From Pseudomonadota bacterium (GTDB lineage Bacteria; Pseudomonadota; Alphaproteobacteria; Caulobacterales; Caulobacteraceae), in NCBI GenBank assembly GCA_023436945.1, contig JAEZHG010000318.1:1-6930 (forward strand): 6,930 bases of DNA. The letters run 5' to 3'. Below the pieces are notes generated by a model. That model made no database searches. It was not told where the DNA came from and saw nothing but the letters and a program-made list of their open reading frames with translations. Position numbers and translations under genes: made by a program. This document shows, piece after piece, positions 1 to 6,237 of the stretch (positions within the stretch are counted from its first letter, which is position 1; each line of letters begins with the position of its first letter).

Positions 1-144
1 CAGATCGAGCACTTCTTCACCCGCTACAAGGACCTCGAAAAGGGCAAGTTCGTCCAGATCGACCGTTGGGGCTCGGCGCAGGAAGCTGCTGACCTGATCG
101 TTGCCGGTCAGGCCGCACACCAAGCCAAGCTGGCTGCCAAGTAA
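1..144 (+). CDS. ppa: Inorganic pyrophosphatase, C-terminal fragment
   Basis: The window opens inside this gene; frame 1 gives the last 47 residues and a TAA stop. The segment HFFTRYKDLEKGKFV, followed by a short linker and an Ala/Lys-rich end, matches the C-terminus of family I soluble inorganic pyrophosphatase (E. coli Ppa has HFFEHYKDLEKGKWV at the same place). The family hydrolyses cytoplasmic pyrophosphate to two phosphates with Mg2+, pulling biosynthetic reactions forward. The catalytic aspartates lie upstream of the window and cannot be checked. The gene is followed within 25 bases by a strong intrinsic terminator, so it probably ends its own transcript. The identification rests on the recognisable C-terminal block only. 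Confidence 0.9.
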   Translation, partial: QIEHFFTRYKDLEKGKFVQIDRWGSAQEAADLIVAGQAAHQAKLAAK

Positions 145-167
145 GACTGGCACTGCCTGACAGATTT

Positions 168-203
168 AAGGGCGTTGCGGGTGACCGCAGCGCCCTTTTT
201 CTT
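168..203 (+). terminator. Rho-independent terminator after ppa
   Basis: An 11-bp stem (170-180 with 185-195, GGGCGTTGCGG against CCGCAGCGCCC, one G-U wobble) closes a GTGA tetraloop at 181-184. A TTTTT run at 196-200 follows directly, and the AA at 168-169 can extend the stem into the T run. This is a textbook intrinsic terminator 24 bases after the ppa stop. It separates ppa from the next gene. Confidence 0.9.
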
Positions 204-254
204 GGCCCTTTCCTTAAGCCGCGCTAATGAGCGGAAAGCTAGGAGACCTTCCCC

Positions 255-512
255 ATGATGACCGCCATCTTCGTTTTCGTGAAATGCGAGCTGGGCTTTG
301 CCAATGATGTGGCTGCCGATCTGGTCGACAATGTCGAACACGTCAGCGAGGTCTATTCCATCTCGGGCGAGCATGACCTTCTGGCCAAGTTCCACCTGCC
401 CAAGGACGCCGACATCGGCACTTTCGTGACCAAGCAGGTCCAGACGCGTCCGCACATCCGCGACACCTTCACCGTCATCACCTTCTCGCCTTTCGGCCCC
501 ACGAAGGGGTGA
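255..512 (+). CDS. Stand-alone Lrp/AsnC ligand-binding (RAM) domain protein
   Basis: This 85-residue protein has the beta-alpha-beta-beta-alpha-beta pattern of the Lrp/AsnC C-terminal effector domain. Visible elements are an opening hydrophobic strand (TAIFVFVKCELG), a helix, the strand-turn SEVYSISGEHDLLAKF, and a closing strand (DTFTVITF). There is no N-terminal helix-turn-helix, so it cannot bind DNA like full Lrp. Such solo domains are known to form small-molecule-binding oligomers, sometimes amino-acid-binding decamers, and may act alone or pair with full-length Lrp proteins. AGGAGA at 241-246 lies 8 bases before the ATG and supports this start; a second ATG follows immediately at 258. 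It sits alone between the ppa terminator and the acyl-CoA dehydrogenase unit, 100 bases upstream of the latter, so co-transcription with it is possible. The domain call is secure; the ligand is unknown. Confidence 0.85.
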   Translation: MMTAIFVFVKCELGFANDVAADLVDNVEHVSEVYSISGEHDLLAKFHLPKDADIGTFVTKQVQTRPHIRDTFTVITFSPFGPTKG

Positions 513-612
513 TCGAAGAGGCTGAATCAGACAGTAGCCAATCGAAACGCTTGTGATAACGTCGCTTCATAAAGCTGCTCACAGAGGCAGATTATGAGGG
601 GAAACGACAGCG

Positions 613-1794
613 ATGAGCGACATCGAAGCGTTCCGTACAGAGGTGCGGAACTGGCTGGAAGAAAACTGCCCGCCCGAAGTGCGCGGGCCGATTGAATCCG
701 AAAACGACATGATCTGGGGTGGCCGCAACGCCACCTTCAAGACCCCCGCCCATAAGGCGTGGATGCAGGCCATGGGTGCTAGGGGCTGGACCGCGCCGGA
801 ATGGCCCGCCGAATACGGCGGTGGCGGCCTAAACCGCGAACAGGCCAAGGTGCTGAAATCCGAACTGCGCCGCATCAAGGCCCAGTCGCCCCTCAACAGC
901 TTTGGCATCTGGATGCTTGGCCCGGCGCTTCTGGCGTTCGGCACCGAAGAGCAGAAGAAGCATTTCCTGCCGCAGATCGTGCGCGGCGAAATCCGCTGGT
1001 GTCAGGGCTATTCAGAGCCGGGCTCAGGCTCCGACCTCGCCTCGCTGCAGACCAAGGCCGAGGATCATGGCGACCACTGGATCGTCAACGGCCAGAAGAT
1101 CTGGACCTCCTATGCCGATCAGGCCGACTGGATCTTCTGCCTTGTTCGCACCGATCCATCGTCCAAGCACAAGGGCATCAGCTTTGTCCTGTTCGATATG
1201 ACGACGCCGGGGGTCTCCACCCGCCCCATTACCCTGATCTCGGGCAAGTCACCCTTCTGCGAGACCTTCTTCGACAATGTCCGCGTCGAGAAGGCGAACC
1301 TTGTCGGTGAACTGAACCGCGGATGGGACGTCGCCAAATATCTGCTGGCGCATGAGCGCACCATGATCGGTGCCATGGGCGAAGGCATGATGGGTCGCCC
1401 GCTGGGTCAGGTCGCCTGTGACAGCATCGGCACCGACGAATTGGGCCGACTGGACGATCCCATGCTGCGCGCCCGCATCGCCGAATGGGATGTGGACGCG
1501 GCCGCCTTCAAGCTGGCCATGGACAGCGCCGTGGACAAGATGAAGGCCTATCAGGCCCACCCCGCCCTCGCCTCGGTGCTGAAATACTATGGCTCCGAGC
1601 TGAACAAGCGGAACTACGAAATCCTCATGGCCGCGGGCGGTGTGGATGCGCTGGAGTGGGAGAGCGAACGCTCGCGCGGCGGCGATACCGCTCGCACTTG
1701 GCTTCGCACCAAGGCCAACTCCATCGAGGGCGGCACCACCGAGGTGCAGCTCAACATCGTCGCCAAACACCTGCTGAACCTGCCGGGAGCATAA
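613..1794 (+). CDS. Acyl-CoA dehydrogenase, catalytic (large) subunit
   Basis: A 393-residue flavoenzyme of the acyl-CoA dehydrogenase family. The family removes two hydrogens from an acyl-CoA to give trans-2-enoyl-CoA and passes electrons to electron-transfer flavoprotein. An N-terminal helical domain carries GWTAPEWPAEYGGGGL. The middle beta domain holds the family signature YSEPGSGSD (residues 133-141), which contacts FAD and substrate, and GQKIWTSYA. The C-terminal helical domain ends in SIEGGTTEVQLNIVAKHLL. Glu372 in that motif aligns with the catalytic base of medium-chain acyl-CoA dehydrogenase, so this subunit looks active. GAGGGG at 596-601 lies 11 bases before the ATG. The next gene, also of this family, starts 4 bases after the stop, which suggests translational coupling and a heteromeric complex, as in PimC/PimD or mycobacterial ChsE-type pairs. 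Substrate chain length cannot be read from the sequence. Confidence 0.93.
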   Translation: MSDIEAFRTEVRNWLEENCPPEVRGPIESENDMIWGGRNATFKTPAHKAWMQAMGARGWTAPEWPAEYGGGGLNREQAKVLKSELRRIKAQSPLNSFGIWMLGPALLAFGTEEQKKHFLPQIVRGEIRWCQGYSEPGSGSDLASLQTKAEDHGDHWIVNGQKIWTSYADQADWIFCLVRTDPSSKHKGISFVLFDMTTPGVSTRPITLISGKSPFCETFFDNVRVEKANLVGELNRGWDVAKYLLAHERTMIGAMGEGMMGRPLGQVACDSIGTDELGRLDDPMLRARIAEWDVDAAAFKLAMDSAVDKMKAYQAHPALASVLKYYGSELNKRNYEILMAAGGVDALEWESERSRGGDTARTWLRTKANSIEGGTTEVQLNIVAKHLLNLPGA

Positions 1795-1798
1795 TCAG

Positions 1799-2917
1799 AT
1801 GGCTCTTATCCTGACCGAAGAACAGGTGATGCTGAAGGACGCCGTAGATGGCTTCCTTGGCGAGCAAGCCCCGATCAAACACCTGCGCACCCTGCGCGAC
1901 AGCAAAGACGCCGACGGCATTTCGCGCGACCTGTGGCGCGGCTTTGGCGAGATGGGTTTTGCGGGCGTGATTATCAACGAAGAGCACGGCGGCTCAGGGC
2001 TGGGTGCCGTAGAGGCGGGCGTGATTGCCGAAAGCCTTGGCCGCACCCTGACGCCCTCGCCTTTCCTTTCCAGCGGCATTCTGTCGGCAACTGTGCTGCA
2101 AGCGGCCGGAAGCGATGCCCAGAAGGGCTGGCTGGGCAAGATCGCGGGCGGAGAGGCCATTGTCTCGCTGGCGCTGGATGAAGGGGCCAAACACGCGCCG
2201 CATCGCATCCAGACCCGTTACGAGCACAGCGGCAACGGCTTCAAGCTGAACGGTGCCAAGGCCATGGTGCTGGACGGTCACGTGGCCGATGCCCTGATCG
2301 TAGTGGCCGATGGCGACGAAGGCCTGAGCCTGTTCCTGATCGACCCGAAGATGGCGGGTGTCGAGATCGAACGCACCGTCATGGTCGATGCCCATAACGC
2401 GGCCCGCATCACCCTGAAGGGCGTCGAGGTGAATGCCGATGCCCTGATCGGCGAGGCCGGCCAAGGGCGCGATCCGCTCGACAAGGCGCTGTCACTAGGC
2501 CGCGCCTGTGCAGCGGCCAGCCTCAATGGCGCAGGGGATCAGGCGTTTGGCATCACTGTCGAATATCTGAAAACCCGCCAGCAGTTCGGCAAGCTGATCG
2601 GCGAGTTCCAAGCCCTTCAGCACCGTGCCGCCCATCTCTATACCGAGCTGGAGCTGACCAAGGCCGCCACCCTTGGCGCGCTACAGGCCGTGGATGCAGG
2701 CAAGGAAACCGCCGGACTGTCTGTCTCGGTTGCCAAGGCCAAGGCAGGCCGTGTGGCCGAACTGGCCGTTCAGGAGGGCGTCCAGATGCACGGCGGCGTC
2801 GGCATGACCGACGAGTTCGACATTGGCCTGTTCATGAAGCGCGTCCGCGTGTTGAATGAAACGCTGGGCGATCACAACTACCACACCGAGCAAGTCGCCC
2901 GCGCCAGAGGCTACTAG
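1799..2917 (+). CDS. Acyl-CoA dehydrogenase, degenerate (small) partner subunit
   Basis: A 372-residue acyl-CoA dehydrogenase family protein directly after the previous subunit; GGGAG at 1785-1789, inside the upstream gene, gives a 9-base spacing to the ATG. The N-terminal domain (LTEEQVMLKDAV, EEHGGSGLG) and the C-terminal FAD-contacting segment R260-H275 (RQQFGKLIGEFQALQH) are well kept, as is HGGVGMTDEFD (331-341). The SEPGxGSD signature of the middle domain is replaced by SLALDEGAKHAP. The C-terminus reads RVLNETLGDHNYH in place of the EGT-type motif that carries the catalytic Glu, so this chain probably lacks the active-site base. This fits the non-catalytic half of an alpha2-beta2 dehydrogenase (PimD-like or ChsE-like), stabilising FAD or the substrate site of its partner. 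Family membership is secure; the partnership is inferred from adjacency and complementary motif loss. Confidence 0.9.
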   Translation: MALILTEEQVMLKDAVDGFLGEQAPIKHLRTLRDSKDADGISRDLWRGFGEMGFAGVIINEEHGGSGLGAVEAGVIAESLGRTLTPSPFLSSGILSATVLQAAGSDAQKGWLGKIAGGEAIVSLALDEGAKHAPHRIQTRYEHSGNGFKLNGAKAMVLDGHVADALIVVADGDEGLSLFLIDPKMAGVEIERTVMVDAHNAARITLKGVEVNADALIGEAGQGRDPLDKALSLGRACAAASLNGAGDQAFGITVEYLKTRQQFGKLIGEFQALQHRAAHLYTELELTKAATLGALQAVDAGKETAGLSVSVAKAKAGRVAELAVQEGVQMHGGVGMTDEFDIGLFMKRVRVLNETLGDHNYHTEQVARARGY

Positions 2918-2958
2918 GGCGCTTGCCAAGCGAGCAGCGGCTGGGCAAGGCTGGGGTC

Positions 2959-4125
2959 ATGAGCGACAAGCCCCAGCCCGAAGCCCCGCCGCGACGCTCG
3001 CGAGCCTTCCCCCGTGGCCGACTGCCTTGCGCGCCCGTTGCCCATGCCAGTGTGCCGGGGTTTTCCAACATCAGGCTTTGCACCGACAGCGCCGAGGCGG
3101 GGCTGGTCAGTGCCGCAGACCACCTGTCCATGCCGCGCTCGGCTTGGGTGTCCGGTCGATATGATATTCTGGCCCTGTCCGGCGGGGCAGCGGGCGGTGC
3201 CTTTGGCGCAGGAGCCCTGACCGGCTGGAGCGAGACCGGAACCCGCCCTGCCTTTGCGCTGGTCACAGGTGTCAGCACAGGCGCTCTGATCGCCCCCCTC
3301 GCCTTTCTGGGTCCGCAATGGGATCACAAGCTGAAAGAGGCCTATACGGGCGGCTATGCCCAGAGCCTGCTCAGTCCGCGCCGTGTGGCGGCTCCCTTTA
3401 GCGGCGGCCTGATCAGCAGCCGCTCTCTGGACGAGTTGATCGCACCCTTTATCGATGAAGAACTGATCAAAGCCGTCGCAGCCGAACATACGCGCGGACG
3501 TCGCCTGCTGGTCACCACCACAGATCTGGACCGTCAGGAGCCGAGCGTCTGGGACATGGGCGCCATCGCCAGCCATGGCGGTGAGGCGGCGCTAAATCTG
3601 TTCCGCGATGTGCTGGTGGCCTCGGCCAGCCTGCCCGGCATCTTTGCCCCGCGCCGTATCGTCGTCGAGCACGAGGGGCAGCGCTATGAGGAGATGCACG
3701 TCGATGGCGGCGTGGCCTCGCCCCTGTTCCTGATGCCGACCGCTCTGATGCAGTGGCAGAACCTCGGGCGGCGTCTGCGCGGCGGTCGGGTGCATGTATT
3801 GATCAATACGGTGCTGGATCCGGATCCCCACACCACCGCGCCCAATATTGCCGCCGTCATGACCCGCAGTTTCGAGGCCATGCTGAGGTTTTCTTATCGG
3901 CAGGCCCTGACCACAGCGACGACGCTATGCGCCTCGCGCGGGATACCGCTGAATGTGGCGTCCATCCCGCCCAGTGTCGAGCGGGGCTATGCGCTGAACT
4001 TCGAGACCGCCGCCATGGAACGGCTGTTCGAGGCAGGCCGCGCCAGTGCACGGTCAGGAGAGCTATGGTCCACCGCCGTCACCCCGTCAGGGCTGGGGCG
4101 GTGGAAAGACCATCTGCTCAAATAG
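2959..4125 (+). CDS. Patatin-like phospholipase / acyl hydrolase
   Basis: A 388-residue alpha/beta serine hydrolase of the patatin family, which uses a Ser-Asp dyad to cleave acyl esters of phospholipids or other lipids. All three signatures are present: the oxyanion-hole loop GGAAGGAFGAGAL (residues 75-87), the nucleophile elbow GVSTG with Ser106, and DGGV with Asp249. VPGFSNIR near residue 32 resembles the lead-in of a bacterial patatin subgroup. I see no lipobox or hydrophobic signal peptide; the N-terminus is Pro/Arg-rich, so the protein is cytoplasmic or exported in some other way. The frame is open back to a TTG at 2923, but that codon sits in a small hairpin (CGCTT-GCC-AAGCG, 2920-2932). 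AAGG at 2947-2950 is 8 bases before the ATG at 2959, so I prefer the ATG. The 41-base gap to the dehydrogenase pair suggests one operon. The substrate is unknown. Confidence 0.88.
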   Translation: MSDKPQPEAPPRRSRAFPRGRLPCAPVAHASVPGFSNIRLCTDSAEAGLVSAADHLSMPRSAWVSGRYDILALSGGAAGGAFGAGALTGWSETGTRPAFALVTGVSTGALIAPLAFLGPQWDHKLKEAYTGGYAQSLLSPRRVAAPFSGGLISSRSLDELIAPFIDEELIKAVAAEHTRGRRLLVTTTDLDRQEPSVWDMGAIASHGGEAALNLFRDVLVASASLPGIFAPRRIVVEHEGQRYEEMHVDGGVASPLFLMPTALMQWQNLGRRLRGGRVHVLINTVLDPDPHTTAPNIAAVMTRSFEAMLRFSYRQALTTATTLCASRGIPLNVASIPPSVERGYALNFETAAMERLFEAGRASARSGELWSTAVTPSGLGRWKDHLLK

Positions 4126-4135
4126 GTAAGGCCCC

Positions 4136-4954
4136 TTAGCCTTCCTTCTTGGCCGCCGCTTCGGCAGCCGCCTTGGCCGCCATCTTGGCCAGCACGCGGC
4201 CACGCCCCTGCGCCAGGGCGTGGATCACACCACGGAAGGTCGCCACTTCCTGCTCGGTAAAAGCCGCACGGCCCAGCATGACGCGCAGGTTCTGGCTCAT
4301 GGAGCGCTTCTTCTCCGGCGGGTGGAAGAAGCCACCGTTTTCGAGCTCTGCTTCCAGATGCTCGTACATGCCGATCAGAAGGTCGTTCGATGCGGGAGGC
4401 TCGGCCTCGCGGAAGCGCGGCGGCGGAGCATCGAGGATCAGCGTGCGCCACTCATAGGCATTGATCGCCACCGCCTGCGCCAGATTGAGAGAGTGGTGCT
4501 TGGGATCAATCGGAATGGTGGTGATGCCCGAGCACAGCGCGATGTCGGTCGTTTCCAGACCCGCACGCTCGCCACCGAACAGCAGACCGCACTTCAGGCC
4601 CGAGGCCGTCTCGTCATAGAGGATACGGGCGCTTTCACGCGGCGTACGCACCGGCTGGCGCGTCTCGCGCGGGCGGGCGGTGGTGGCAAAGACGACGTTC
4701 AGGTCGTGGATCGCATCGGCCACCGTGTCGAACACCTTGATGCCTTCCAGCACCCAGTCCGCGCCGGACGCAGTCGCCCATGCACGCTCTTGCGGCCAAC
4801 CGTCGCGCGGATTGACCAGACGCAGCTCGGACAGGCCGAAATTGGCCATCACACGCGCCACCGAGCCGATGTTGTCGGCCAGTTGCGATCGGTCGAGGAT
4901 GACGACCGGAGGGGTAAGTTCGCGGGTTTCGGTTTCGCTCATGGCGGGCTTCAT
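4136..4954 (-). CDS. trmJ: TrmJ-like tRNA (cytidine/uridine-2'-O)-methyltransferase
   Basis: A 272-residue SPOUT (TrmH/SpoU) superfamily methyltransferase. Motif 1 is NIGSVARVMANFGL (residues 28-41, with the invariant Asn28 and Arg34). Motif 2 is LLFGGERAGLET (124-135). Motif 3 is IPIDPKHHSLNLAQAVAINAYE (147-168), whose SLN and following helix form the knotted SAM site. Order and spacing match TrmJ, which uses SAM to 2'-O-methylate nucleotide 32 in the tRNA anticodon loop. The C-terminal region (about 185-260) resembles the TrmJ helical extension and ends in an Ala/Lys-rich tail. Two starts are possible: ATG at 4954, or ATG at 4942 (four residues shorter; GAAG lies 6 bases upstream). The gene converges on the patatin gene with 10 bases between stops. 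It lies downstream of, and in the same reading frame as, the zinc-enzyme gene. Another TrmH-family specificity is the main alternative. Confidence 0.88.
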   Translation of the reverse strand: MKPAMSETETRELTPPVVILDRSQLADNIGSVARVMANFGLSELRLVNPRDGWPQERAWATASGADWVLEGIKVFDTVADAIHDLNVVFATTARPRETRQPVRTPRESARILYDETASGLKCGLLFGGERAGLETTDIALCSGITTIPIDPKHHSLNLAQAVAINAYEWRTLILDAPPPRFREAEPPASNDLLIGMYEHLEAELENGGFFHPPEKKRSMSQNLRVMLGRAAFTEQEVATFRGVIHALAQGRGRVLAKMAAKAAAEAAAKKEG

Positions 4955-4963
4955 AAACGCGAA

Positions 4964-4991
4964 GACCGCCCCTGCGAAGGCAGGAGCGGCC
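4964..4991 (-). other. GC-rich RNA hairpin between the zinc-enzyme gene and trmJ
   Basis: Positions 4964-4975 and 4980-4991 form a 12-bp inverted repeat around a 4-base loop (4976-4979). Read as minus-strand RNA, every position pairs, with two G-U wobbles. Read as plus-strand RNA there are C-A mismatches, so the structure suits minus-strand transcripts. It could be a weak terminator of the upstream gene, but it is followed only by TTCGCGTTT rather than a clean T run. Alternatively it controls trmJ: the only strong purine stretch ahead of the ATG at 4954 (GGGGCGG, minus strand, 4966-4972) lies within the stem. Confidence 0.5.
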
Positions 4992-5017
4992 CTAATCAGA
5001 CTATTGGCGCAAAGATT

Positions 5018-6049
5018 TTAGTCTTCGCCGACCAGAGCCACCCACGGATCAGCCGTGCCGGCCTCGACCTCGGCCACCTTAACAGCGGGCCAACCGACGC
5101 GGGCAGTGCCCGAAGCCATCCAAGCCGCAACGGTGAAATCGCGCAGTTGCTCGGCACCGGCAGCCAGGCGCGCATTGACGAATTCCACGCCGCGCGGATC
5201 GGTGCCGTTAAAGGCACCCTGCTTTTCCATACGGTAGAACGGAATGACCGTGCCCAGCGTCTCGTTCAGCAGGGTAGCCGTGCGGGCCTTCAGATCAAAG
5301 CCTTCCACATTCATCGGAGCCATAGCCGCCGAAACCGTGGTCGGGTTCAGATTGCGCGAGGTGTAGGCACCCTCGAACTGGCCGTGGGTGCGACGCGAGG
5401 TTGTGAAGCCTTCCGGATTGGTCTCACCGGCCCAGCCATTGAAGTGGATTGTGGTGTGGTGCGGTTGCGAGGCGTCGCCGAGGTAGTGGCTCAGCACACC
5501 GATGTCGCGCAGGATCAGTTGCTCACGGCGCAGACGGTCGGCGCGATACCATTCACGCTTGGCCAGATCGGTCTCGCGGGCCTCGGCGGCGTTCAGCACG
5601 CGCCAGTAAGCAAAGTCGCGCTCGAGGTTCTGCCATGCATCCATAATGGCATAGGGCAGATAGCCCGCCTTATCGACATCCAGACCGGCGCGGGTCAGGG
5701 CCGCATCATACTGCGACTTCAGGCGCGGCAGTTCGGCCATGGTCATGCCGCGATGGTCCATCACGCGGCCTTCATCGTCCATGTCGATGAAGTGGGCGGT
5801 GTCGCGTTCGCGGTCGTGCGGTTCGCCCGCGCCTTTCCAGCGGTCCGGTTCACGCGAATACTCGCCAACGTCCGAAGCTGCGCCCGGCGTGCGCAGGAAG
5901 CCCGGCAGAGTGTCCGGCAGAGCGCGCATGGCGGTGACGCCGATCACGCGGTGGCCCGACGCCCCCCATGCCACGACCTGCGAGGCCGGTACCGCCAGCA
6001 CCATAAGGGCTGCGGCGGAAATCATCAGACGCTTGGCGGATCGCTTCAT
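5018..6049 (-). CDS. Secreted zinc-dependent S1/P1 nuclease / phospholipase C superfamily enzyme
   Basis: A 343-residue exported hydrolase. Residues 1-27 form a classic signal peptide (MKRSAKR, then a hydrophobic core, then SQVVA), with predicted cleavage just before Trp28. In this superfamily the mature N-terminal Trp itself binds zinc. In mature numbering the trinuclear zinc ligands appear as Trp1, His6, Asp42, His59, His161, Asp165, His171, His195 and Glu199; the core is HYLGDASQPHH. P1 nuclease has W1, H6, D45, H60, H116, D120, H126, H149 and D153, so the order agrees. Two departures stand out: the last ligand is Glu, as in B. cereus phospholipase C, and about 45 extra residues lie between the second and third His. 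Substrate may be nucleic acid or phospholipid. GGAG 8 bases upstream decides the start at 6049; an in-frame extension to a GTG at 6118 would bury the signal peptide. Confidence 0.88.
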   Translation of the reverse strand: MKRSAKRLMISAAALMVLAVPASQVVAWGASGHRVIGVTAMRALPDTLPGFLRTPGAASDVGEYSREPDRWKGAGEPHDRERDTAHFIDMDDEGRVMDHRGMTMAELPRLKSQYDAALTRAGLDVDKAGYLPYAIMDAWQNLERDFAYWRVLNAAEARETDLAKREWYRADRLRREQLILRDIGVLSHYLGDASQPHHTTIHFNGWAGETNPEGFTTSRRTHGQFEGAYTSRNLNPTTVSAAMAPMNVEGFDLKARTATLLNETLGTVIPFYRMEKQGAFNGTDPRGVEFVNARLAAGAEQLRDFTVAAWMASGTARVGWPAVKVAEVEAGTADPWVALVGED

Positions 6050-6057
6050 GGCGAACA

Positions 6058-6061
6058 CTCC
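6058..6061 (-). promoter_or_regulatory. Shine-Dalgarno site deciding the zinc-enzyme start
   Basis: The minus strand reads GGAG here, followed by 8 bases and the ATG at 6049, which opens directly into a signal peptide. A purine-rich stretch (minus strand AGGGGAGGG, about 6117-6125) could instead serve an in-frame ATG at 6106. That start would add 19 residues ahead of the signal peptide, so it is less likely. Confidence 0.65.
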
Positions 6062-6156
6062 GGTGGATAGGGTCAAATCGTGTTCCGCTCTATCGCATTC
6101 AGCCATAGGTCGCCACACCCTCCCCTAACTTGGAATAACGCCCAGCTCAAATAACA

Positions 6157-6164
6157 ATGGTTAA
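6157..6164 (-). promoter_or_regulatory. Candidate CtrA-type half-site
   Basis: The minus strand reads TTAACCAT, the extended half-site described for the alphaproteobacterial cell-cycle regulator CtrA. Seven bases upstream on the same strand is TATA rather than the second TTAA, so a full TTAA-N7-TTAA box is not present. The site is intergenic, between divergent envelope-type genes, which is where such a site would make sense. A single 8-mer can occur by chance in AT-rich DNA. Confidence 0.28.
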
Positions 6165-6221
6165 GGAAATTTATATCCGCTGTTTCATTGAGCAATAATG
6201 TGAAATCTTGCCAATACAGTT

Positions 6222-6237
6222 TTCACGACGGCGTGAA
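6222..6237. promoter_or_regulatory. Perfect dyad, candidate operator
   Basis: TTCACG-ACGG-CGTGAA is a perfect 6-4-6 inverted repeat in the middle of the AT-rich divergent region. It has the size and symmetry of a dimeric repressor or activator operator. No T run follows it on either strand, so a terminator is unlikely. The regulator is not encoded in the window and cannot be named. Confidence 0.4.

Noticed and set aside
147..162. TGGCAC at 149-154 as a sigma-54 promoter element
   Set aside because: The matching GC-containing -12 element is absent at the required spacing, and it lies between the ppa stop and its terminator.
513..612. Operator or promoter in the 100-base gap before the dehydrogenase genes (AACG repeats, TTGTGA at 551-556, GCTT-CATA-AAGC)
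   Set aside because: Hexamer spacing is wrong for a standard promoter and the repeats are only 4 bp, below what I can support.
1249..1770. A 173-codon minus-strand frame opposite the first dehydrogenase
   Set aside because: It lies wholly within a clear family gene, is His/Gly-rich and matches no domain.
2914..3576. A 220-codon minus-strand frame opposite the patatin gene
   Set aside because: It is antisense to the oxyanion-hole and nucleophile motifs of a well-supported gene and has no recognisable features.
4126..4135. TAAGG-CC-CCTTA around the convergent stops (4127-4138) as a bidirectional terminator
   Set aside because: The loop would be only two bases and no T run follows on either strand.
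4955..5017. The trmJ frame is open for 21 codons back to the TAA of the zinc-enzyme gene, hinting at a read-through fusion
   Set aside because: No ATG, GTG or TTG lies in that stretch, and a fusion of a secreted enzyme to a tRNA methyltransferase makes no cellular sense. A 63-base gap without a stop in GC-rich DNA is expected often.
4220..6070. A 616-codon open frame on the plus strand opposite trmJ and the zinc-enzyme gene
   Set aside because: Both minus-strand genes are in the same frame, and this antisense frame sets its first codon base against their third. Its stops would need sense TTA, CTA or TCA codons, which are rare in GC-rich genes. The translation is His/Arg/Gly/Gln-rich with no recognisable domain, so it is a shadow.
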